This document shows, in pieces, positions 14,001 through 26,000 of a DNA stretch of 64,000 nucleotides. The notes below the pieces were generated by a model, which had not been told where the DNA came from, ran no database searches, and was given only the letters and a program-made list of their open reading frames with translations. Position numbers and translations under genes: made by a program. Source of the DNA: Otis tarda. Its lineage: Eukaryota > Chordata > Aves > Otidiformes > Otididae. Every line of letters starts with the position of its first letter. Position 1 is the first letter of the stretch. The stretch spans positions 98,616,190 through 98,680,189 of the forward strand of contig CM048553.1 of the NCBI GenBank assembly GCA_026413225.1, given 5' to 3'.

Positions 14001-17000
14001 AAAGAATTCATAATATATTTGTAGTACATCAACATGTGTTCTAGAATTTTTTTTCTGTTGTATTCTGTGTTCTTTATTTCTGATTTCTCAAAATTGAGCA
14101 GCTTTAACTACATTATAGACATTTGGCTTTTAAGGTAATTGAGGCATTGATAACTGGTTAGACTTGTATTTAAACAAACCTCTCCAATGCTGTAATGCTG
14201 CTCTGCTTGTATTTGTAATATTAGAAAGACATTGGTCTTGGTCTTAATTTGTTATGGTGTATCTGTGAGCTCCTTATCTAGTCTTTGAATACATGATCTC
14301 ATGTTATTTTTGCATCTTACATTCTATATTGTGTGCATCATCCTCACTGGAGGAGTGTTTACATGTTTTGCTTTTTCCTTGTTGTTTGAGCAGAAGGCTC
14401 CACGGTTTGTCTGTTGTGTTGTGTCCCACTCGGAAAACAAAGTGATTCCTCCCACCCGTGGAATTTTGTGTTGTGCTTATGCATTTCTGCAGCTGTAGGA
14501 GATGTGGAGGTGATACTTTTCCCAACTTACAGATGAGGAATTGAGGCAAGGAAATGGTGTAGAGAGAAGTACACAGAAGTACCTGCTAACGTTAGGAATT
14601 CAACGTGAAACATCTGTGCACTGATTTCTGAGAATATTTAGCATTGACTTCATTTCACTGTAGGTGCAAGTGGAGCAGTAGAGATCAGATGGTTCTGTGT
14701 GCTGCTCTTTAAGATACATGAAACTCCACAGCTGTTGCTACCCTTTCAGTCTTTGACTCATTGTTGAACTGCTGCAGGGCAGTTGAGAACTGACAGAAAG
14801 ACCGGATGAAAGAAGCCCGCACTATGAATAATGTAGGTTTTTTCTGTTATAAAAGTAAGTTAATACCTCATCTGATGATACCACTGACTTCCTGTCCTCC
14901 AATTTTGAAAAGTATTTGTCTAGCATCTCATAGAACTTCTACGATACAGGTAGGAGTGTGATCCAGTATAATGCCTGAAACCTATTTGTTTACCTGAATT
15001 TGCGAGCTAATCCTTTCTTCTACTTTTTTTAACCATCTCATGCCTAGTATGCTGTGCACGTTACAGATGATGCAATAAATAAGGCAAGAATAGGTCAGAC
15101 TGTTATCCTTCTTTGCGTAATCCTGATCGATCCATTCATCCATGATTTGAATGAGGCGTAGATATGTGGTGTGTGGTTTGGTTTTTTTGGGGTTTTTTTT
15201 TGGTGGTTTTTTTTTTTTTTTTTTCAGAAAATGACACATAATACTATCATACTCTGAGGTATATGCACAAAGAGGCCAAGCTGAAGATTATAGGCAACTT
15301 TCTTTGTCACTTTCTAAATTGAATGCTAGATTATTTTTAACCTTAAGGCTCTTTTAACATTAAGGCTTCTTTTATGTATAGCTCTCACTTTTTAAAAAAA
15401 GTAAACGGCAGCTGAATTTGGGGATCTTGCTTTTGTGTGTATGTGTGTGTCTCAGTGTATCTCTGCTTGTGGATGAGTCTTAAAACGATTTGATTCCTCT
15501 GTCAAGGGTTTGTGTCTTATACTGCCTCCATGTTCCCAGGGTGGAACAGCAGTGACTCTGCTTCCTCTTACATCTACATCAGTGGCACTCAGCATGCTCT
15601 CAGGATGCTTAAAATGCTTATCCTGTTTTGCAAGTGTGCACATAGTCAAATGTGGGTAGAAAAACAAAACTGCAGAAATGTTTGAAAAATTTCTAGACAT
15701 TTAGCAATAAGCTTTGGAATAATTTTTCGTGTCCAGGGACCTCCTGAACCTATTGCCGTTTGCGTTTGCTAGCCTGCCCGAATCTGAGTTTTTGTTCAGT
15801 CTCTTCTGGATCTAATGTTCAATTCTTACATCCACATCCTATTATGAGGAATTCAACACATCTGCTAACTGTTGTATGGAAAAATATTTTTATATTTTAT
15901 TATTTTAAACCAGATTCTGGCGAGCTTTGTCGTGCAAGTCCATACTCCCTGAATTTGGGCTTATCACAAATTGTTTCCATATTTTCTTCCTGCCCAACGT
16001 TGTTTTTTTTCTTTATTTTCACATTTCCCAGATTCCCTTTGCAGCTTGTCATCTGATGTATCTCTTCCAGTCTCTTGCATTCCCAACATTTTGCTCAGTG
16101 ATTGCATCACAGTTTGAATTTCTGTGTTCAGTAAGTCCTAAATTCTCCTGAATCTCTCTTCATGCTCCCCAGTGCTTATTTTAGAGTAATGAGTGACCTC
16201 AAGCCTGACTCATGATCCCTCTGCATTGGATTCAGGCAGCTTCTTCCCCTATACTGAACAGGACATGACCTTCATTTTCTATTCTGGTATATGGATGTAA
16301 TTGTTGTGTGAATATTCACCTTACGTCGAATCTTTGAGGAAACAGGTTGCAAGACCTCTTTCTGATTGACTATGTGTGAAATCTCCTTGATGCTATAATG
16401 AATCAGGCTGGAACCTCCTTGGAAGGAGGGAAGAAATTGTTCCTTCTCCTGGGAGAAGACTACTGGCCATGGCTAAGGGGTTTGTCTGTGGAGAACTCAG
16501 TGTTGGCAGCCAAGTGGCAGCCTTGCAAATAGAGAGAGACTGAGAGACTACAGGTTAAGAAAAGGAAGCAGTGAGCCTGGCCTCAGAGGAGGTCTGAAGG
16601 CCTCCTAGGAACTAGAAGGAACCACGTAGAGCTACCTGCACCACAAAGTCGCTAGGTCCCTTCAAATATGCCTGGTAATAAGGATTTACAGTTAAGGATA
16701 CAATGTGAAGTGGGAGCTTTATTTAATAAGCCTGCCTTTGTTCTCTCTCGCTAGCTGTGATTTTATTATTTCTTTTCGCCCTTGAACTAATTATACTGTG
16801 TGGTAGTCTGATTAAATAATGAATTTTTTTTCTTTAATTTAAAGAAATTTTGAATTTTTTTTTTTTATTTCTGAGTAGCTACAGACACGTGCATATTCTA
16901 TCTGTCATTTATGTGGATGCTGAAATATTGTGGATGGATTTTCATGGAGTGGCAAAAATCTATATGCCTGGCACAAAGATATTCCAAATTTTATATTTTT

Positions 17001-20000
17001 GCTCCCAAAACATGGAGCTGTAAAAAAAAAAAAAATTTCTGAAAAACAAGCTTTCCAGAATTTTGTTACCCATGAGCTAAGCCATTTTGGCTGTTAGCAG
17101 AGAGAAATTACGAAAAAAAAAAAAAAGTGATTTGAGGCAGATAGTTGGCTTGGAAAGTTGCATTCGGAAGCTCTGAAATTTCACAAGATGGTAAGAGCAG
17201 AAAGCAGCAATTTCTTACAGCAAAGATTCATAGTCTGCAGTGCAAGTGCCAAGAGCAGCATACAAGAAAATTTGAATAATACGCGTTTTGCATAATGTGA
17301 TGTAGGTCTTGGCTGCAGCGCTTTCAGGAAAGTGTGTGTGAGATGTACTTGTTCCCAGCTCCTGGCTTTCGCCGGGTTCTGCACTGATACAAGGGCAAGA
17401 CACTGCCCTTAGGTGATCAGGGGTGTCTGTTTGCTGCTGGTTTCCACAAGCACATGCAGCTTCTAATTTGAGAAACAAAAGTAGGCTGGTGCTCCATTTC
17501 TTACAGATTGCCCCTAAAAAGGGAAGTGTCAGGCAGCTTTGTTAAGGAGTTTCCTCCGCTCTTTGCGTATTACTCCTTTTTGTGTTTTAAATCTCAAAGC
17601 AAGTTTTAAATTTAGTTCTAAGTTTAATAGCTTGGGCTACTCTAAAATAGATGCTGAGACTGCTTTTAAATGGGATCTATTGTTCATGTAAAGAGCTGTA
17701 ATAAAAGTAGTGGATATAATGAAAAATACAGCCCAGCATTGTAATAGAATGACTTTTACCAAATAAGGGGAATAAAACTAATTTAATTTACTGTGTGTTG
17801 GCTGTTGTCACTATATTAAAGGTTATACTGGTATTTATGAAAAGTTACTATCTCAGTAATTGAATCAACTTAACAACCTAAGCCCATGCAGAGGTACAAA
17901 GTTCAATATTACTTGTCTTGAAAAGAGCAAGTTTTGGTTTTGAAGCTCTTTAAAATGCTGTTCTAACAACAGCAGTCAGAAACAGGAATGCAAAAATTAA
18001 CAATTTAGTCATGCTAATTGATTGTATTGTGTAGGTAGGTTGTGAATTCTTAATTATATGCTTTTTAATAAACTATTTGCTGTTGGTTTTGTGTAGATCA
18101 TCCTTTGCGGGCTGGAAGTGCCAAGTGCAGGATAATTCAGTGAATGATGTGGACTATTTCAGCTTCTTGTTTTCAACCCTTATAGGTAATCCATGTGAAC
18201 GTCATAATTCAGAATTAACAAAATGAAAGTTGTTTTGATAGTCAATTACTGGATTTAATTTAGAATAAATGGTGTAGTAAGTACTTCCTGAAACTAATTC
18301 TAATCTCGTTACATATTTTTTATATGAGATACTCTTTTTTTCCTCTTTATGTGATTTTTTTTTTTAACACACTTTTTTTACACTTTGCCATTTGAGCTAA
18401 GTATTTGTGCACTTTTTCTTCATTCTAGCAATTTTATTTGGAAAGTATGAGGAAAACCTAAATTCAGCATATGACATGAACAATACTTTTTTTTTTTTTA
18501 TTTAAGTGAATGCCGCTTTATTGGCTTGTAACAATATAAATTAGTGCCTCTGGGATTTCCTGTAGACGTACTTACGCTACTAAAAACATTCCATCAGAAT
18601 AAAGTAATCAGAGTGTGTTGAAGTGAGCTGCACAAGGTCAGCATGTGAGCAGAATTGCTTCTGCTGCTATGTTGTTACTCAGATATAAAAATAGTTGTAT
18701 TCTGTGGTGATGCAACTTCGGGAAATTACAGTGGTTAAAATGGCATAATATTACTAAGAAATATATTCCAGTAACTTGTCCTGTCGTAAAAAGAAAGTGT
18801 ATTTTCTTCATCACCTCAGTCATTCTTAATGTTCAAATACTTTCCTTTCAAAAATTATCTTTTTTCCTAAAACATTGAAAAGAGCGCTATACTGGTAACT
18901 GAGAAAACAAAAGCAGAACCAAAGTGACTGTTTTGGAGCAGGAGTCCTGTTTTAGTAAAACTTCTAATATCTGGCTAGAAAGAATTAGCTGATTTTTTTT
19001 TTTTTTTTTTTTGCTATATTATAGCTAGGTTTTAAAAATTATTTTAAAAGATACAGACATTGAAAATAGCAGTATAACATTGGCCTCTTACCGGTTGTTT
19101 TTTAAATACCACGTTATAGTTTAAATGGGTATGCCATCGATTGGTTTCTTTCAGAAGTCAAAATTTGTGTTTTGTTATACTTAATTTAAAATACCAAGCA
19201 AGAGCTTTTAACAAAAAGATATTGTGCAGACATAATTTAAAAGGCAGTTTTTGTCAATGATGCTGTTGAAGTAGAACAGTGCTTGGCTTGTTTTATGATG
19301 CTGTTGTACTGCTTCTTTTTCTCTAGGGTTTTCAAGAGAGGAGTTGACTAGTCTCCAGGGCATTAGAGGAAAACCACACATTAGCCAGACACAGCTTTCA
19401 CCTGTCCGTCTTTACCTAACTGATCTGGACCAGTTTTTACACCACTGGGCTGTGACAGAGGTAATACATCAACACTAATTCTAAATGACAGCGTACAAAC
19501 TCCGAGTGCTCTCCATCCCTTTTCCACAGATGCCTAAATCTTTTTGTGAGTTGAGTTGAAAAAAAAGAATGAAAAATACAATAGCTGTCAAAACAGCCAC
19601 TGTTTTTCCTACAGCCGTCAGATAATATTTTGGAGGAAGCTCTTTTCAAAGGTGAATGTTCAGACATGTAGTATGCAAAACAATACTCATGGAAAAAAAT
19701 AGTAGACGCCTTGGTGGAAAATTCTTAAACACTAATAAGATTAAGATCAGCAATATGTTTTGGCTTTCAAAAGTAAATTAATTGTAAAAATACTAATTAT
19801 AAAGGGTTTTCTTTGAGAGCAAATTCCACTGTTAATTAAAAAGCACTTGCATTAAATGAGATTTTAACTTGGAAGTAATACTAAATTGGCATCGGTGATT
19901 ATTTGGAATAACTTCTGATGCTTTCTTAATCAAAATTTACTGGGATAAGAAATTTCACTGTGAATTCAGTTCCTGCTTGTAAGATCATAAGAGCTGAAAG

Positions 20001-23000
20001 CTTAATTTTATTGTTATCCAAAGGGATCCGAGGCACCAGATTTTATTCAGAACAGGTGCATTAGTCCTCATTCTGACTCAGCTCTTTTGTTACTTAGCTC
20101 ACCAGAAGCGTCTTTAAAGTGTGAAATTACATTTTAATGACATGTCAATTTGACAGTATTTATGGAATCTCCGTCACGAATACAGAAAGAAGAGTGTTAC
20201 AGAAGTTTTTAGTACTGTGTCCAGTTTTGTGCTTCTCAGAACAAGAGAGATGCGGACATACTGCAGCATCTTTTGTATGAGATGATCCTGGGAGAGCTGG
20301 GACTGTCCAGCCTGGACAAGAGAGGGCTTGGGGAGGATCTTATTGATGTGTAAAGATACCTGATGGGAGGGAATGAAGAGGATGGAGCAAGACTCATCTC
20401 AGTAGTGCTCAGTGACAGGACAAAAGGGCACAAATTGTCCCCTGTTGAGCAGGACCATTGGACTAAAGGAACTCAAGGGGGGCCCTTCCAACTTCAGTGA
20501 TTTTGTGATTCTTTGAAAATTTCTTCTCTTGAAAAAACAAAACTTTGGTTTCACAAAACATCAAATCTCTTTGTTATTATTTTTGTTTTTAAAGTATAAT
20601 GAGATTCCCAGTATGGGGAGATTTTATTTTTTATTTGGTAGGTTGTTACAGTTAGATGTACTCTAGAAGTCAAACTGTTCCCATTAAATGCTTGCCAGAA
20701 GGACTGGTGGTACTGCAATGCTATTTGGGGTGTTGCCCCCAGAATTGCTATGTTTTTTTTGATCTGGTAGTAATGATCTCTGGGATATACTGTTTGTATT
20801 CCAAATAAATCTTTGGTTTTTTACGAAGAGAAGAGATCAGTATTAAGGCAACCACTTCCTTTTATGAATCACAGGATTCCATTCATTATTCAGTTGGCTG
20901 GTTTTGATTTCAAGTGCAATCGTAGATACTGTAAGTTATATATAAACAAAATGATGCTGAAGTTACCACTTTAAAAAAAAAATCAGATGTTAGGCATTTA
21001 AATGACTGTTTTCTCTGTGTAAATATGTAATATAGTACTGTGCTCATTAAGTTTTAGGGGTTTTCTCTTTTCCTGTTGAGTACTATTCTCTAACCTCAAA
21101 CACATTGACTTGTATTGTTTTTCATGTTCAGTTTGTAAAAGAAAACATTCTGGGAACTGTAGTCTGTAAAAACTTTGGGATTTAGAGGCTGGACCATTTT
21201 AGAAAAACAAGGAGGGGAAAAAAAAAATAAAAGAAAAATCCTGGCTTGGGAAGAACTTTTCAGTTTAAGATTTGCCAGAAGTTGCACAGGAATACTTTTT
21301 GTAGAGCAAGTAGTTTCCCCCAGGTATTGAACAAGCTACTCTCCTCTCAAAAGAAAATAAGCCAAACAGCAACAAAACCTACCAAAACCCAGAGCTGCAG
21401 CCTCTGAGGAGAACAACACTGCCAGCAAGTCATGAGGCTCTTCTAGGACGTCTTGAAAGACAGTATCATATGATGGCTCTGTGTGCATTGAGTTTGAGGG
21501 AGATAGGTTTGGAGAGACTGCTTCCTTACAAGTGAATGTAGTTCAAGGTGTGGCACAGTTTTGGAATAAAAATATTTTTAGCTGTGACAGAAAATTATTT
21601 TATTTAAATAAAGAAGTGCTACAGGAATAATAAAACCCAGCTTGCATTAGTCATGCTTTTAGGGGGGAACAGAGTAGAGAGCGGCACAGCTTCTGTATGA
21701 TGAATCTTCCATCTTTCCCTTGCTGGATAAGGAAGTTTATGGTGATGCTGTAATGTTAAGCAAAATATTTGTAGTAATTTAAAATACGTAGTCAGTGAGA
21801 AGAGCCCTCCATTGGCTGCAGAGCCAGTTCTCTGTGTTGAGAATTGTTCATTTAAAAGAGTTCTTATTGTGCAGTTGTAATTTAGGGTTTCCTCATAAGG
21901 GAAAACATATTTTATTGTGGAGGAAAATAAATAAGGAACTGATGGAATGCTTAAGAAAAATGTCCCTTTAAATGCTGTTTTCATAGACTCATAGAATGGT
22001 TTGGGTTGGAAGAGGCCTTAAAGATCATCTAGTTCCAACTCCCCTGCCCTGGGCAGGGACATCTTCCACTACACCAGGTCACTTAAAGCCCCATCAGCCT
22101 GGCCTTAAACCCTTCCAGCGACGGGGCATCCACAGCTTCTCTGGGCAACGTGCTCCAGTGCCTCACCACCCTCACAGTAAATAATTTATTTCTTATGTCT
22201 AAGCTAAACATACTTTCTTCCAGTGTAAAGCCATTACCCCTCATCCTATTACTACATGCCCTTGTCGAAACTCCCTCCCAAGTTTTCTTGTATTTTGTAT
22301 AGCTGTAAAGGTTAATCTTCATATTTTGTCGAAAAGATATGTTAAATGTGGAAATCTTGGTTCCTTTTCTGGAGTAACTTGTACTTAAAATGACTTCTGC
22401 CTTATTAAAGCCAATTATTTAAAATCATACCCCTGCAGCTGAAATAGATGTGGCTCTAGAATAAATGGTTGCTGCCTTAGGGACGAGGCTTCAGTCTTCT
22501 CTCATTTGAACTGTGCCTATGGTGTGTGTTGGTAGTATTGTTCACTCCTCTGTAATTGAATTGCTCTCCCAGTATCAAATGAAATAGTGCCAGCAGAAAT
22601 GAACAGTTTAACAAGGTAACTGTGTGTACATGATAATTTCTGTTACAATATTTGATGTTTGTGACACTTGAACATTTTGGAGGGGGAAAGCAAATGATAA
22701 TTTGAAGGTTCTGCTCGAAGTTGAGGTTACGTAGTTATCAAAATCAGCACATAGCTGTCTTGAAGCAATAAAATACTCAACAAAACGCTTAAAATGTTTA
22801 AGAGCGAACACTAGGGAATGTCAACTGCTTTTAAAAACAGTCTTGAATTCAAAAACCTTGGGATGCCTGTAATGTAATATGCTAGTATCTGTAAAAAACC
22901 AGAAGTCTTGTAAGTGAAATAGAGTTGGGACGGTTGTATCTGCACTGATACACTGTGAAAAATTACAACAAATCAATAAAGGTAGCAAGTCAATGCATTT

Positions 23001-26000
23001 AAATTAAGTCCTGCAAGGGTGTTTGTCTTGAGAAGTAAAGGGTGGTGTTGCAGTGCTGTAGGTTAACTTCAAGCAGAGATTAACACTTCAAAAAAACAAC
23101 TAAATTGTTTAAATATAGATTTTGAGTTGAAGTTCCTGTAAGATTTCAACTTGTCTTCTTTATTGACATTTCCAGGTTAGGGTTGCACTGGGGAGAAAAG
23201 GCAGCTGAGGGTATATAGTACCCCTTCTGAACTAGAAATATGCTAAAATATTTGCCTTCTTTAATGGAGGATAAACAAATTCTGTGTAAGCCATTAGTGT
23301 TTTGTAAAACTACATTGTATCCAAGTTTAATGTTTAGAAATTAAAATGAGTTTTTTAAGTAATGCAAATTCCAAAGAAACAAAAGAGAAATTACATAAAT
23401 AAATGTAATGCCTCCTAAAATGAATAAAGCTCTTTTTCAAAGATCTCTTCCATAATTTTCTTAAGACCTAAAAAAAAAAAAACCACCCCAAAAAACTCAC
23501 CAAAAAACCCCAATAAAACCCAAACACCAAAACACAAGCTTCCAAAAAACCTAATTTGATCTTCAGGCCAGTGCTCCATTGTGCCTGTATCACATACTTC
23601 CAGTGTATCTTGCAATGTCTTACAGCTGGGAGCTCACACATTACTGCACGTAACTAGCGTGAATTAACATCTCCACAGTTACTGTGCGTTATGCTATATA
23701 TTCACATCCTGGCTTGTGATACCTAAACTAAATTTGCTCAAAAAGACAGGCTTTGTGGGATAAGAGCTTGCTTCCAAATTGTACGATTATCTGTGTTTTC
23801 AAGTCCTTTTGTTTGTGGAAGGGGCAGGCAGGTGAATTTGGAGACTTGTACATCAGATGTTCCTTTGACCATCCTGCACGTAGTTAAGGAGGCATCCATG
23901 AGGAGGAGAAATTGACTGTGGTGACATTTTATAGCTATGAGGAAGCTGCAGAGCTGTGAAAGAAGGACAAACTAAGGCTGTGAGAGGATAAAACAAAAGC
24001 TTCTTGGGTAGCAAAGTTATTTTGTGGTGTCCTTTCTTTGAATTTTGTTAGTAAGATGGCTCTGAGAAGAAAACCAGACCTGTGCCATTTTTCAGGTGTG
24101 GCTTCATCTACTCCTGGATAGCATATTAGCTGTTGACCATAAATCCTGGTTTTGCTGGCAAAAGAAGAGTATTTTCAGAAATGTCTGCCACTTAGTAGGA
24201 TTGTCTTTAGCCCACGGTTTTCTGCATCCTGGCATGAAATCTTACTGGTACCTAGATTTAAATATGTGATCGAGTTGTTGCACAGGAGGTAAGCACTGGT
24301 GATTGCCACTCATGTGTCTGTGTCCAGTGGCAAATAAAGATAACTTCACTTGGTTTAGTTGACTCTTAATATAGGTTTAACATCAGACTATTTGCCACAG
24401 CCAAGGAGTCTGCAGATAAGCAATCACCACAGATCGACAGATGCAGGATGAGTTTGTGTGCTGCAGTTATCCTGTTTCTGAGCCAGCAATTGGACATCCT
24501 TCCAAGTCTTTGGAAATATGTATTCTGTCAAGATGTGTGCGGGATACAATACATGTTCTTAAGCATTTGTATTTCTTAAAACAGGCTTCTGTATTCCTGT
24601 TTTGCTACCCTGAATGTAAAATTATCCCCATAGTGTTTTTTTTCCCCTGTTGCCCATCTATGTAATGTTCTCCTGCAGACTCCATTCCTTCTTTTTGGCT
24701 TTTTCTTTTTTTAACCTAAGTTTTGTTTTGTTTTGTTGTGATTGTGTGGGGGTTTCATGTGGGGATTTTTGTGTTGTTTTTTTTTTTTCTTTTTTTCTGG
24801 AGTCACTGAATCAGGAATACCTTTCACATCCACCCCTGTGAACTTAGCCAAGGCAGATGAACAAAGATCTCTTGTTGTATGCAGCTTTCTCAACAACTCA
24901 GGGCACTCTTAATGTTGCCCTGTCAAATCAATTTATTTCAGAAAGAGAAGCAGCACCTGTCAAGGGAGTACACTGTCTGATAAGCTAGGGTGCTTCGGGG
25001 GAAGCTGGCCAGGCTTCAGATGACAAGCTTCATTGCCTGCCCCATCACCTGAAAACTTCTCGTTTTCTATGCTCTGTGGTAACATGTTATACTGGATAGA
25101 GTCCTGCTCGAAACAGTCATTTTGCAAGGGCTTGGGAATTGACTGCAGAACAGCCTGTTACATTTTAGTTACCCGTGTCTGAGGTGGATGTCAATGTGAA
25201 TTGAAAAATATATTTTAAAGTTCACATTAGGATATAGTGTCTGGTGTGTGCCAACTTTCTTTTACAATAAAATCTCTTCTCTTGGAGTCTGAACTGTCTT
25301 TGGTCTGACTCCAGAGTCCACTAAAATACTTGATCTTTCCTGCTTGCTTGGTTCGTCTCTGTGCTCAGGCTTGTGTGTGTCTTTCGAGGAAGGTGAGTAT
25401 TTTTCTTTGAAAAAAGTACTTTGCAGTATAATTAAGCTTGAAATAATGTGCCCAGTGGTGCCCAGTGTAGGGATAAGCAAAGCTGACTTTCTGAGAGTGT
25501 TTTTAGTGTCAGTGGGCCAAGTGTCCTCAGTATCAGTTTTGGCTGAAAGCTTGATTTACAGGCAGCTACCTTCCAGTCATGTTTGCAGTCTACTTCATGG
25601 TGTTGGGATCTCCAAAAAGCCCAGGGAGTGCTCCTGGGCTGCTCCTGGCAGCCTTCCCCCACCCCCCATCTTTTTTCATTGTAGCTGGCTACTTTTGGAT
25701 TATGTCTTCAGTATGGCAGACAAGGAGGCCTGTGTAGTAACGATTCCTTGAAGCACTAGTAGGTAACCTGCTGTTGTTGTGTGGCTCATGAGTAGGATGG
25801 GTAGTTGGGTTTGTCTGATGAATAAGGCTTGGTTTGAAAAACTGCCAGTGGATTATGGAGCCTGTAATCTTTGCTGCATAGTGCTAACAGATAATCCCTG
25901 TATTTAAGAGAATGCTTTTCTTTAATTTATTCAAGTGGACATTCAAACAAAATTAAAAAGGAAAAACAAACAAAAAAACCCTCCAACCTCTAAACCTAAA

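Larger units (their letters stand above)
2753..18096 (+). other. TEX10: TEX10 intron, 15.3 kb
   Basis: The flanking exons join directly in phase (AG|A, Arg) and match the continuous mammalian protein, so no TEX10 exon is missing between them. The intron is AT-rich with T- and A-runs, a G/T-rich tract at its start (2782-2850), another at 15166-15224, an AAC microsatellite near 13100, and two possible ancient SINE remnants (12322-12384, 14514-14635). I see no other gene. Confidence 0.8.

Noticed and set aside
25344-25751. 135-codon open frame, + strand in a TEX10 intron
   Set aside because: No known protein similarity and no splice signals; TEX10 exons join across it.
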